A DNA stretch of 12,108 bases from assembly GCA_030621535.1 (NCBI GenBank), contig JAUXHM010000017.1, positions 1 to 12,108 of the forward strand, given 5' to 3'. This document shows, piece by piece, positions 1-6,191 of the stretch; the stretch's first letter is position 1; each line of letters starts with the position of its first letter. The notes beneath the pieces are model-generated. The model was not told the DNA's origin. It worked only from the letters and a program-made list of their open reading frames with translations, and did no database searches. The stretch comes from Candidatus Methanophagales archaeon (GTDB lineage Archaea > Halobacteriota > Syntropharchaeia > Alkanophagales > Methanospirareceae). Both the position numbers and the translations under genes were made by a program.

Positions 1-110
1 GGATAGTCATAATCGAGATGTTCTATTGTTATCTCCTTCGCTTCTGCAGCAGCCAAATCGGTTATCTCTTTTACCTTGTTCTTGTTCGTGGTGATAAAGA
101 CAATTTCCAT
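1..110 (-). CDS. rdgB: XTP/dITP pyrophosphatase (RdgB/HAM1 family), N-terminal fragment
   Basis: Only the first 36 codons are inside the window; the gene continues beyond position 1. The visible protein begins MEIVFITTNKNKVKEITDL, which carries the (T/S)xNxxK nucleotide-binding signature at the N-terminus of the HAM1/RdgB family. These enzymes hydrolyse non-canonical purine triphosphates such as XTP and dITP to the monophosphate in the cytoplasm and so keep them out of DNA and RNA. The ATG at 108-110 is preceded by a good Shine-Dalgarno sequence (GGAGGT, complement of 122-127) at 11 bases. It lies 28 bases after the pyrH stop and is probably cotranscribed with it. The call rests on a short N-terminus, but the motif is characteristic. 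Confidence 0.82.
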   Translation of the reverse strand, partial: MEIVFITTNKNKVKEITDLAAAEAKEITIEHLDYDY

Positions 111-121
111 CGCTGTTACTT

Positions 122-127
122 ACCTCC
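122..127 (-). promoter_or_regulatory. Shine-Dalgarno site of the rdgB-like gene
   Basis: On the minus strand this reads GGAGGT, a near-complete match to the archaeal anti-Shine-Dalgarno sequence, 11 bases upstream of the ATG at 108-110. It fixes the start of a gene that is otherwise truncated by the window edge. Confidence 0.7.
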
Positions 128-138
128 CCTCTCCTACA

Positions 139-810
139 TCATTTGGGATTTATCGCCGTGCCGTGATGCTTTCCCTGAACGGCATTCAAAATATCACGCG
201 GGTTACTGCCATCAATAACGATGGTCTTTATCCCGCTTCGTTCTATTATCTTCGCTGCAACGGGGTCAATAACAATTCTCGACCCTGCTTTTAGTTCCTC
301 TTTCGCGGTAAGCGCAACGAGTTCCTTTGCCGTGAGTTTGTCGTATTTCTTTGCTTCGGGATACCTGCGTGGGTCTGAATCGTAGACACCATCTACCGAC
401 GTCACATCTATGAACAGGTCTGCATTGACATACTCGGCGAGGATTGCCGCTACGGCATCGGTTGTATATCCCGGACTTACGCCACCCATCACGGATATTC
501 TCGCTTCTTCTACTGCTCCTGCTCCTGCGACTTCATTATAAGCTGGGAACGGTTCGGGATGCACATTGCGCAAAGCGGAAATGAGCAATTTCGCATTTAC
601 TCTTGTCAGAGCAATGCCGATATAATCGCAGATTGTTTCGTTCGCACCCAACTCACGCGCTATTTTTATGCGTTCACGCGCTATTTTACCGCCACCGGTA
701 ACGATATAGAGACCATACGACTTCGCAATCTCTTCTAAGACCTCCGCAATTTGTTTTATGCGCGTGGCATCTTCAAAGAAACTCCCGCTTAATGAAATGA
801 CTACTTTCAT
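139..810 (-). CDS. pyrH: Uridylate kinase (archaeal-type UMP kinase)
   Basis: A 223-residue cytoplasmic enzyme that phosphorylates UMP to UDP with ATP in pyrimidine nucleotide synthesis. The amino-acid-kinase fold is visible throughout. There is an N-terminal phosphate-binding loop (KVVISLSGS, residues 2-10) and a glycine-rich VTGGGKIARE segment near residues 37-46. A GYTTDAVAA nucleoside-binding segment lies in the middle, followed by the typical VDGVYDSDPRRYPEAK stretch of the ATP-binding half, and the protein ends GTAI. The length is normal for the archaeal subfamily. The loop reads SLSGS where archaeal UMP kinases usually have SLGGS, a minor variation. The ATG at 808-810 has Shine-Dalgarno-like GGTGAGG (complement of 821-827) upstream and its own promoter, so this gene starts a pyrH-rdgB unit. 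Confidence 0.95.
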   Translation of the reverse strand: MKVVISLSGSFFEDATRIKQIAEVLEEIAKSYGLYIVTGGGKIARERIKIARELGANETICDYIGIALTRVNAKLLISALRNVHPEPFPAYNEVAGAGAVEEARISVMGGVSPGYTTDAVAAILAEYVNADLFIDVTSVDGVYDSDPRRYPEAKKYDKLTAKELVALTAKEELKAGSRIVIDPVAAKIIERSGIKTIVIDGSNPRDILNAVQGKHHGTAINPK

Positions 811-863
811 GTTTAACCTGCCTCACCCTGCATAAAATTTAATTGTTCTTTAAATCCTTATTA

Positions 864-877
864 TTTTTATATAAAAA
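864..877 (-). promoter_or_regulatory. Archaeal TATA box for pyrH
   Basis: A perfect 14-base palindrome, TTTTTATATAAAAA, sits in AT-rich sequence 54-67 bases upstream of the pyrH ATG. A TATA element here would place transcription start near 840-845, giving a leader of about 30-35 bases that includes the Shine-Dalgarno sequence. As a palindrome it could work on either strand, but no plus-strand gene follows. Confidence 0.6.
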
Positions 878-890
878 GTATTTGTTTAGC

Positions 891-925
891 TAACCCCTCA
901 GATTACACAGATTTCCACGTGATTA
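891..925. repeat. Dispersed-repeat-like segment
   Basis: On the minus strand this spacer segment contains AATCTGTGTAATCTG, itself an internal near-repeat of AATCTG, preceded by CTAATCACGTGG. It resembles small intergenic repeats of the 'AATCTGTGTAATCTG' type that I recall from various prokaryotic genomes. Only one copy is in the window, so repeat status is inferred from resemblance. Confidence 0.3.
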
Positions 926-934
926 GACGCGAGC

Positions 935-966
935 TGTCAGGTATTAGTAGTCCTTGAAACCTGACA
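935..966 (-). terminator. Hairpin downstream of the mod operon, possible terminator
   Basis: TGTCAGGT (935-942) and ACCTGACA (959-966) form a perfect 8-base stem with a 16-base loop, 13 bases beyond the stop of the mod-type ATPase gene. There is no U-run directly after it in the direction of transcription. It may therefore be a processing or terminating structure, or a repeat remnant, rather than a classical intrinsic terminator. Confidence 0.35.
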
Positions 967-978
967 CCTAAAACCTAT

Positions 979-2028
979 TTAGAACACATGCACCGCGGAC
1001 GCTTTAAACGTGATATACACTTTCCCTCCTGTTTTCAAATTCATGTCATCAAATGACTGCTTGGTTATCGCAACCACAAAAGGAACGTCAATGCCAACGT
1101 CAACTGCGATTTTGAGGATAGTCCCTGCATCTACTATACTCGCTATTTTTCCCTTAAACGAGTTTCTTGCGCTCGACACAATTTTCTCCGTCGAAACTAA
1201 TATGTCCTCAGGTCTGATAGATACGTGGACATTTCCAGACTTAAGCGTAGTAGATGCGAGGTTTATGCCATCAACGTTGATCAGAGCAAAACCAGCCCTA
1301 ATAGAGGACTCCCCCTGGAACAGGTTACCAACACCAAGGAACTCAGCAGCGAATTCAGATTCGGGTTTCCTGAACACCTCGTTCGGCGTACCTACCTGCA
1401 CAATCTCGCCTTTGTCCATTACCGCCATCCGGCTGCCGAGCAAAAAAGCCTCCTCGAAACTGTGCGTTACGTGAATAATAGTAGTATTCGTGATTGAATG
1501 GACATTCTTCAACTCTTGACGCAGTCGTTCCGCTGTTTGTGTGTCCAGCGCACTTAGCGGCTCATCAAGCAACAGGACTTTCGGCTCCATAATCAGTGCG
1601 CGGGCTATCGCAATTCTTTGCTGTTCGCCACCGCTTAGCGTGCCGGGGTAACGATGCAAGAGATGAGAAACATCCATCAAGTTTGCAAGTTCGTCCACCC
1701 TGCGTTTGATTTCCCTTTTCGATACTTTTCGCGACTTCAGCCCAAAACCTATGTTTTCCTCTACCGTCAAAAACGGGAACAGGGTGTAATCCTGATAAAC
1801 CATACCTATGTTTCGCTCCCTTGGTGGAATATCCGTGATGTCCTGCTCGTCAAGGAATATTCTGCCACTATCCGCGCGGTAAATGCCTGCTATCGTCTCA
1901 AGTAGGATGGTTTTCCCGGCACCCGTGGGACCCAGCACCATAAAATACTCGCCATCGTTTATTTCAAGGCTCACGTCTCGTAAGAAGAACTCGCCCAAAT
2001 CCTTCGATAGATTTTCTATTCTTATCAT
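979..2028 (-). CDS. modC: Molybdate/tungstate ABC transporter ATPase with C-terminal Mop/TOBE domain
   Basis: A 349-residue ATPase that powers oxyanion uptake from the cytoplasmic face of the membrane. Walker A is GPTGAGKT (33-40), the Q-loop is YQD (78-80), the ABC signature is LSGGEQQ (131-137), Walker B is VLLLDEP (151-157), the D-loop is SALD (159-162) and the switch histidine is H189. After about residue 230 comes a regulatory extension ending in a Mop/TOBE-like module (about 285-349; ITKQSFDDMNLKTGGKVY), which in ModC/WtpC proteins binds oxyanion. It starts 8 bases after the stop of the permease gene and is the last gene of the operon. The ATG has no strong Shine-Dalgarno sequence, so it may rely on coupling to permease translation. 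It is a clear paralogue of the ATPase at 4330-5382. Molybdate versus tungstate specificity cannot be told from the ATPase. Confidence 0.93.
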   Translation of the reverse strand: MIRIENLSKDLGEFFLRDVSLEINDGEYFMVLGPTGAGKTILLETIAGIYRADSGRIFLDEQDITDIPPRERNIGMVYQDYTLFPFLTVEENIGFGLKSRKVSKREIKRRVDELANLMDVSHLLHRYPGTLSGGEQQRIAIARALIMEPKVLLLDEPLSALDTQTAERLRQELKNVHSITNTTIIHVTHSFEEAFLLGSRMAVMDKGEIVQVGTPNEVFRKPESEFAAEFLGVGNLFQGESSIRAGFALINVDGINLASTTLKSGNVHVSIRPEDILVSTEKIVSSARNSFKGKIASIVDAGTILKIAVDVGIDVPFVVAITKQSFDDMNLKTGGKVYITFKASAVHVF

Positions 2029-2036
2029 TTTTCGAT

Positions 2037-2837
2037 TTAGAACACTCGCGTAAAACCGCCATATCTTTCAAACACGAACAGAGATATAAGTGATATGGTA
2101 ATCAGGATAGTTGCCGCCGCAATGGCTAAATCCAGCTCGCCACAGGACATGTTCAGGAACAGCGAGATAGGCAACGTCTCTGTTTTCATTCTCGTTGCCC
2201 CCGCAACCATCAGTGCGGCACCAAACTCGCCTATTCCTTTCGACCATGTTATAATGGAGCCCGCTAAGAGTCCATTCTTTGACATTGGCAGTGTTACACG
2301 CCAGAACGCCTGCGCCTCGGTGCAGCCAAGTGTTTCCGCTACGTGCTCGTATCTTGGATTTATGCTCTGAAACGTTCCACGTAGTATCCTGAACATGAAC
2401 GGCACGTTCACAAAAAACTGCGCAATTATTATCCCCAGCGGCGTGAACACAAAAACAAGCCCCGCATCGGCAAGACCTCTCCCGAATGAGGTCGTGCCAA
2501 ACAGAATTAACAAGCCCACGCCGGCGACCAGCGGTGGTAACGCCAGCGGTGCATCCAGAATCGTATTTACCACACTCTTGCCAAAGAAGTCGTATCGAGC
2601 AAGTGCGTATGCCGCGGGTATCGAAATGCCAATGCACAGAACGGTGGACACGACAGCCGTTGTCAAACTCAATTTTATCGCAAATTGTATCTCCTCAGAG
2701 GCAATACTTGTTATTAGTGCCGGCAGCGTGGTGTGCGTAACAACGCATGTAATCAGGACTAAAATAAAAGACGCAAGCAGTAAACTAAACAGCACTGTAA
2801 TAATCTTGGTTTTTGACTGTTTCAATTTCTTTAACAT
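2037..2837 (-). CDS. modB: Molybdate/tungstate ABC transporter permease
   Basis: A 266-residue inner-membrane permease of the binding-protein-dependent transport family. A hydrophobic segment at about 14-34 starts the protein, and further membrane segments follow at about 53-80, 98-115, 125-147, 190-212 and 236-255. The cytoplasmic coupling (EAA) loop that docks on the ATPase is visible at 167-184: AETLG, then the conserved LP. The stretch DAPLALPPLVAGVGLL (95-110) is typical of ModB/WtpB/CysT-like permeases. It lies 21 bases downstream of the TrmO-family gene and 8 bases upstream of the ATPase gene, in the order binding protein, TrmO-like, permease, ATPase. The ATG at 2835-2837 lacks a strong Shine-Dalgarno match. 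Substrate is inferred from the neighbours. Confidence 0.92.
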   Translation of the reverse strand: MLKKLKQSKTKIITVLFSLLLASFILVLITCVVTHTTLPALITSIASEEIQFAIKLSLTTAVVSTVLCIGISIPAAYALARYDFFGKSVVNTILDAPLALPPLVAGVGLLILFGTTSFGRGLADAGLVFVFTPLGIIIAQFFVNVPFMFRILRGTFQSINPRYEHVAETLGCTEAQAFWRVTLPMSKNGLLAGSIITWSKGIGEFGAALMVAGATRMKTETLPISLFLNMSCGELDLAIAAATILITISLISLFVFERYGGFTRVF

Positions 2838-2858
2838 CGTATTTAGCCACTACTGTTC

Positions 2859-3356
2859 CTATTCAGGTCTATGCTTGCCTGATTCACCCTTAACCATGTC
2901 TAAGTGAGGATTACTGAGCCATCCACTCTTTGCATTATCTCTATGGTCAAACTGCGGCACGAACGGTTTTATATCGAGAAGAGGTGCCCCGTCTATGATG
3001 TCAACTTCACTGATTTCCAGTTTGTTCCCTATCACGCTCTCCAACCTCACGACCGATAACCCGATGGGATTGGGGCGTTTGAAATGTCTAATTGAGAAGA
3101 TTCCGTGCTGTTCGTCTTCTAAAAGGGGCTCCGAGACCAATGAATAACCATCGGCGAGATGAAAATGGTAAATGAGGATAACGTGCGAGAAGCCCTCGAT
3201 GTCCCTGAGTCCATCGGCATATTCGGGAAATACCTCTACCTCGCCCTTAGCGTCTTTTGCGAACACGCCTTGAATCGGGGCTTCTGCTTTATCCCTGAAA
3301 CCCGTGTGTATGACTCCAATTGGCTTGTATGTTACTCCGCCTCTATTTTTTTCCAT
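2859..3356 (-). CDS. trmO: TrmO/TsaA-family protein (putative tRNA m6t6A37 methyltransferase)
   Basis: A 165-residue cytoplasmic protein of the TsaA/UPF0066 family. Characterised TrmO enzymes methylate N6 of threonylcarbamoyladenosine at tRNA position 37 with S-adenosylmethionine. Family marks are KPIGVIHTGF (11-20), VEVFPEYADGLRDIEGFSH (40-58), the hallmark RPNPIGLSVVRLE (94-106) and DGAPLLDIKPFVPQFD (122-137). Bacterial members usually read ATRSPxRPNPIG before the core; here it is SIRHFKRPNPIG, as in a short archaeal-type subgroup. The protein lacks the C-terminal extension of E. coli TrmO. It lies inside a molybdate transport operon, between binding protein and permease, 67 bases after modA and 21 before modB. 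That placement raises the possibility of a Mo-linked role, though nothing in the protein proves it. tRNA methylation remains the default call. Confidence 0.82.
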   Translation of the reverse strand: MEKNRGGVTYKPIGVIHTGFRDKAEAPIQGVFAKDAKGEVEVFPEYADGLRDIEGFSHVILIYHFHLADGYSLVSEPLLEDEQHGIFSIRHFKRPNPIGLSVVRLESVIGNKLEISEVDIIDGAPLLDIKPFVPQFDHRDNAKSGWLSNPHLDMVKGESGKHRPE

Positions 3357-3387
3357 CTCTCTTACTTTTCACGCTACTTCCTACTGT

Positions 3388-3400
3388 ATTATTAATTATG
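3388..3400 (-). promoter_or_regulatory. Weak candidate internal promoter before the TrmO-like gene
   Basis: The 67-base spacer 3357-3423 is the longest gap inside this operon and is AT-rich. On the minus strand it contains CATAATTAATAAT, a loose TATA-like element 32-44 bases before the ATG, with GAAAGAA just upstream as a possible purine-rich BRE. A start near 3370 would leave a very short leader. The match is weak and read-through from modA is equally likely. Confidence 0.22.
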
Positions 3401-3423
3401 TTCTTTCACTGAAATATTCTATT

Positions 3424-4248
3424 CTATTCATATTTCGGATTGGGGTATGTCGTAAAACCATGTTTCTCGAATACCTCTTTTCCTTTATCAGAGGCGACGA
3501 AATCAACGAACTGCTTTGCCATATCTTTGTTTTCAGAAAACGTTAGCGTGCCTATTGGAATCACTTTTATGATATTCTGTTCCTTTGGTATCTCTATAAT
3601 ATCCGTTTTCTTCTCAGTCCTAACTAAAGATGCTTTCCATATTATTGACGCATCTGCCGTGCCCATGCACGTAGAGACCACCAGCTCATTTACCGTAGCG
3701 GTGCGAGCAATGATATTTGCATCCACCACATCAAAAATACCGTTCTTCTCCAGTATTTTGTTCGCAATCTTACCACACGCAGCTGCTTTTGCGTCTCCTA
3801 AAACAACTTTCACGCCTGGCTTTGTGAGGTCATTCAAAGACGTTATACCCGCGGGATTTCCCTCGGGAACTGCTATTACAGGTATATGATACGCTACACG
3901 CTGCTCGTAATCAACAAACCCTTTTTCTTTCGCTTTTTCTATGTACATCGTTGCCCCCGGCATATAGACATCTCCCTGTTGCGTTAGTTCTATCTGGCTC
4001 AAGAGCGTGTTAGAACCGGCATAGTTGTAGTTCACGGTAACGCCATATTTCTGCTCAAACAGCGTTCCAATCTCATCCATTGGCTTGAGCATTCCCGCGC
4101 CTGAATAGACCATGAGCGTTTTGCTTTCTCCGCTGGGCATCGGCGCATGTGGCGTTTCGGAAGCGAAGTAAAAAGCCGCAGCCGACACGCACACAATCGC
4201 TGCAATCGCTATTAGTGTTCCCAAAACCAAAATATTCCTTTTTTCCAT
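3424..4248 (-). CDS. modA: Molybdate ABC transporter substrate-binding protein (ModA type)
   Basis: An extracytoplasmic binding protein that captures molybdate (or tungstate) and delivers it to the permease. Using the ATG at 4248 it has 274 residues. A hydrophobic signal/anchor segment spans about 6-28, followed by a Pro/Ser-rich linker, then the mature domain from about 43. Family features are LMVYSGAGMLKPMDEIGTLF (45-64), YNYAGSNTLLSQIE (74-87), GDVYMPGA (92-99) and VGxxEL-like ATVNELVVST (184-193). A GTG at 4260 would add four residues, but it lies inside the Shine-Dalgarno sequence and close to the predicted transcription start. GGAG (complement of 4260-4263) is 11 bases before the ATG, so the ATG is preferred. 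It is first in its operon and belongs to a different binding-protein family from the WtpA encoded at 6188-7261. Confidence 0.9.
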   Translation of the reverse strand: MEKRNILVLGTLIAIAAIVCVSAAAFYFASETPHAPMPSGESKTLMVYSGAGMLKPMDEIGTLFEQKYGVTVNYNYAGSNTLLSQIELTQQGDVYMPGATMYIEKAKEKGFVDYEQRVAYHIPVIAVPEGNPAGITSLNDLTKPGVKVVLGDAKAAACGKIANKILEKNGIFDVVDANIIARTATVNELVVSTCMGTADASIIWKASLVRTEKKTDIIEIPKEQNIIKVIPIGTLTFSENKDMAKQFVDFVASDKGKEVFEKHGFTTYPNPKYE

Positions 4249-4256
4249 TTTTATTT

Positions 4257-4290
4257 CCACTCCGATATGTAAATGCGTGCCACTCGATAT
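4257..4290 (-). promoter_or_regulatory. Imperfect direct repeat in the mod promoter, candidate operator
   Basis: On the minus strand ATATCGAGTGG (4280-4290) and ATATCGGAGTGG (4257-4268) are the same apart from one inserted G, and they begin 22 bases apart, about two helical turns. The first overlaps the TATA box and the second overlaps the predicted transcription start and the Shine-Dalgarno sequence. That layout suits a repressor operator, perhaps metal-responsive, but the arrangement does not resemble a site I can name, and part of the second copy is explained by the ribosome binding site. Confidence 0.35.
4260..4263 (-). promoter_or_regulatory. Shine-Dalgarno site deciding the modA start
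   Basis: GGAG on the minus strand lies 11 bases before the ATG at 4246-4248. It overlaps the alternative GTG start at 4258-4260, which therefore could not use it. This supports starting modA at 4248. Confidence 0.6.
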
Positions 4291-4296
4291 AAAAGG
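4287..4296 (-). promoter_or_regulatory. Archaeal TATA box of the mod operon
   Basis: CCTTTTATAT on the minus strand is a good archaeal box A, preceded by the purine-rich CGAAAA as a possible BRE. Transcription would start near 4265, just ahead of the Shine-Dalgarno sequence of modA, giving a leader of about 17 bases. This gives the modA-trmO-modB-modC set its own promoter, in the 69-base gap after the wtpC stop. Confidence 0.6.
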
Positions 4297-4329
4297 TTTT
4301 CGTTTTTTTTTAACGGTGTTTTTTCTAAC

Positions 4330-5382
4330 TCATCTCACCACATGAACCGAAGTAGCTTTAAAAGTTGCATAGACCTCCTCACCCTTTTGCAGCCCGAGAC
4401 TTTCACGTGATTGCTTTGTAATGAGAGCAACAAGCGAATTAGCCATCTTCACACGTGTTAAAGGGCCAATATCGTCCAATGCTTCTATCCTTCCTTTCAT
4501 GACATTCTTTGCACTGCTTTCGCCTCGGCTTTCAGACAAAATTATGTCCTCGGGTCTTATGAATAATTTTACCTTTCCTGCATGATAGTCGGAAACAGCA
4601 AATATGTTACGGCCCAAATCAACTTCTATCTCTGCAACGCCGTTCTCATTATTTCGAACCACGCCACTCAATATGTTTTCAACACCAACGAAATCGGCTA
4701 TCTTCTCATTTAGAGGCTTATTAAATATCTCGTAAGGAGTGCCGACCTGCATTATTTGTCCTTTCATCATCACTGCTATTCTATCTGCTAAAACCATCGC
4801 CTCTGTCTGGTCATGCGTTACGTGAACCATTGTAATTCCTAATTCCTCTTTTACCCTCTTCAATTCTTCTCTCAGGTAATCTCTCGTTCTGAGGTCTAAT
4901 GCAGCTAAAGGCTCGTCCAGAAGCAATATTGAAGGTTCAATGGCAATTGCTCTCGCAATAGCAACCTTTTGCTGTTCCCCGCCGCTTAGCGTAGCGGGAT
5001 AGCGATGCGCAAGATGGGCTATACCCAGCCAGTTCATTATTTCTTTCAACCTTTTTCTGTTCGTATCCGGAGATGTGGACTTTCTCAACTTCAATCCGAA
5101 CTCTATGTTCTCTTCGACAGTAAAATGAGGGAATAGTGAATAATCCTGGTAAATGAAACCAATTCTTCTTCTCTCTGGTGGTAGATTTGTTACATTTTGC
5201 CCTTCTATCCAAACTTCTCCTCTATCAGGAAAGTAAAAACCCGCGATTGTTTCGAGCAGCAAAGTCTTTCCCGCGCCGGTTGGACCTAAAATGACGAAAT
5301 ATTCGCCTTTTTTCACTTCTAAATTTATATCTTTGAGCGAGAACTCTTTCCAATCTTTGTACAAGTTCCTTACTTCTATCAT
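4330..5382 (-). CDS. wtpC: Tungstate/molybdate ABC transporter ATPase WtpC
   Basis: A 350-residue ATPase energising the transporter encoded just upstream. Walker A GPTGAGKT is at 33-40, the Q-loop YQD at 78-80, the signature LSGGEQQ at 132-138, Walker B ILLLDEP at 152-158 and the switch histidine at H190. The C-terminal regulatory part ends with a Mop/TOBE-like module (about 295-350; ITKQSRESLGLQKGEEVYATFK). The frame stays open upstream to 5640, but the extra 86 codons lie inside the permease gene and do not look like protein. The ATG at 5380-5382 overlaps the permease stop as ATGA and is preceded by AAAGGAAG, so it is the start. The last gene of the long surface-protein/Wtp train; no U-run terminator is visible after it. 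Paralogue of the ATPase at 979-2028. Confidence 0.94.
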   Translation of the reverse strand: MIEVRNLYKDWKEFSLKDINLEVKKGEYFVILGPTGAGKTLLLETIAGFYFPDRGEVWIEGQNVTNLPPERRRIGFIYQDYSLFPHFTVEENIEFGLKLRKSTSPDTNRKRLKEIMNWLGIAHLAHRYPATLSGGEQQKVAIARAIAIEPSILLLDEPLAALDLRTRDYLREELKRVKEELGITMVHVTHDQTEAMVLADRIAVMMKGQIMQVGTPYEIFNKPLNEKIADFVGVENILSGVVRNNENGVAEIEVDLGRNIFAVSDYHAGKVKLFIRPEDIILSESRGESSAKNVMKGRIEALDDIGPLTRVKMANSLVALITKQSRESLGLQKGEEVYATFKATSVHVVR

Positions 5383-6191
5383 TTTCTTCCTTTTTGTAGC
5401 ATCCTCAGCAAGATAAATATAACCAGACAAATCGAAATCAACAAAACTGAAATCGGTCTTGAGGCCGCTAACCCAAAGGATGTGAACTTCTCGTAGATTA
5501 AAATCGGTGCAGAGATAGGATGGTATGCGAGAATCAGAACAGCCGAGAACTCGCTTATCGCCCGCCCCCAGCTGAGAATTGCACCGCTTAATATGGATGG
5601 AAAAGCAAGGGGAAACGTTATTTCTTTGAACGTTTTCCAATGCGATGCGCCCAATGAGCGTGCAACGTTTTCTAACCGCGGGTCAACCTCCTTGAAACCC
5701 TCTCTCGCAGTGTCTATTAAATACGGAAGACTCATGAAGAGCATTGCAATTACGATTCCAAGGTACGCATCGGTAATTACAATTCCTAACCTTTTTAGTG
5801 GTGCCCCAATCACTCCGTACCGCATGAACACTCCATACAGTGCAATCCCTGCAACAATGTGTGGAATCATCAATGGGATGTCCACAATGCCTTCTATAAT
5901 GCTCTTACCCGGGAAATCCTTTCTTGCGAGGAAATACGCTAATGGGACGCCGAAGAAGAAAGCAATTAGTGTGGACGCCATAGCCATAGAAATGCTTATC
6001 CCTATTGCTTTTAGAACCACTAAGTTTGTTGCAGCATCAATTAACGCGGGAAAGTCCTCCGTTTGCCTGTAAAGCATATCCCCAAGCGTAATAAAGACAA
6101 AAGCAACGAGAACGAGCCCTAAAAAGAGGAAAATGACATAAATTTTCTCCCGCTTTAGTTTTTCCATTGACCAGCTCGAAAGTAATTTCAT
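5379..6191 (-). CDS. wtpB: Tungstate/molybdate ABC transporter permease WtpB
   Basis: A 270-residue inner-membrane permease. Hydrophobic segments lie at about 18-37, 61-88, 107-124, 140-156, 197-222 and 246-264. The ATPase-coupling EAA loop is at 175-194 (NVARSLGASHWKTFKEITFP), and DIPLMIPHIVAGIAL (104-118) is the usual second signature of ModB/WtpB permeases. The ATG at 6189-6191 overlaps the WtpA stop as ATGA, and GGAGGAG lies right before it, inside the last codons of wtpA. Another Met at residue 9 (6167) is possible but has no comparable site. It forms the pore through which the oxyanion released by WtpA passes. Paralogue of the permease at 2037-2837. Confidence 0.94.
   Translation of the reverse strand: MKLLSSWSMEKLKREKIYVIFLFLGLVLVAFVFITLGDMLYRQTEDFPALIDAATNLVVLKAIGISISMAMASTLIAFFFGVPLAYFLARKDFPGKSIIEGIVDIPLMIPHIVAGIALYGVFMRYGVIGAPLKRLGIVITDAYLGIVIAMLFMSLPYLIDTAREGFKEVDPRLENVARSLGASHWKTFKEITFPLAFPSILSGAILSWGRAISEFSAVLILAYHPISAPILIYEKFTSFGLAASRPISVLLISICLVIFILLRMLQKGRK

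Noticed and set aside
1010..1474. Plus-strand frame of 154 codons opposite the ATPase gene
   Set aside because: Complement of a conserved ATPase; no initiation signals and no recognisable product.
2068..2637. 189-codon minus-strand frame within the permease gene
   Set aside because: It is an out-of-frame shadow; its product is rich in Arg, Cys and His without any motif, while the overlapping permease frame shows membrane segments and the EAA loop.
2395..2907. 170-codon plus-strand open frame opposite the modB gene
   Set aside because: It is antisense to a clear permease gene, its product resembles no protein family, and there is no plus-strand promoter or ribosome binding site.
4303..4325. 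T-runs that could mark a terminator
   Set aside because: The T-runs are on the plus strand and become A-runs in the minus-strand transcript, so they cannot terminate wtpC; no plus-strand gene ends there.
5383..5640. Possible 86-residue N-terminal extension of WtpC
   Set aside because: The frame is open, but it lies entirely inside the wtpB coding sequence, its translation is not family-like, and the ATG at 5382 has an ATGA overlap plus a Shine-Dalgarno sequence and gives the usual WtpC start.
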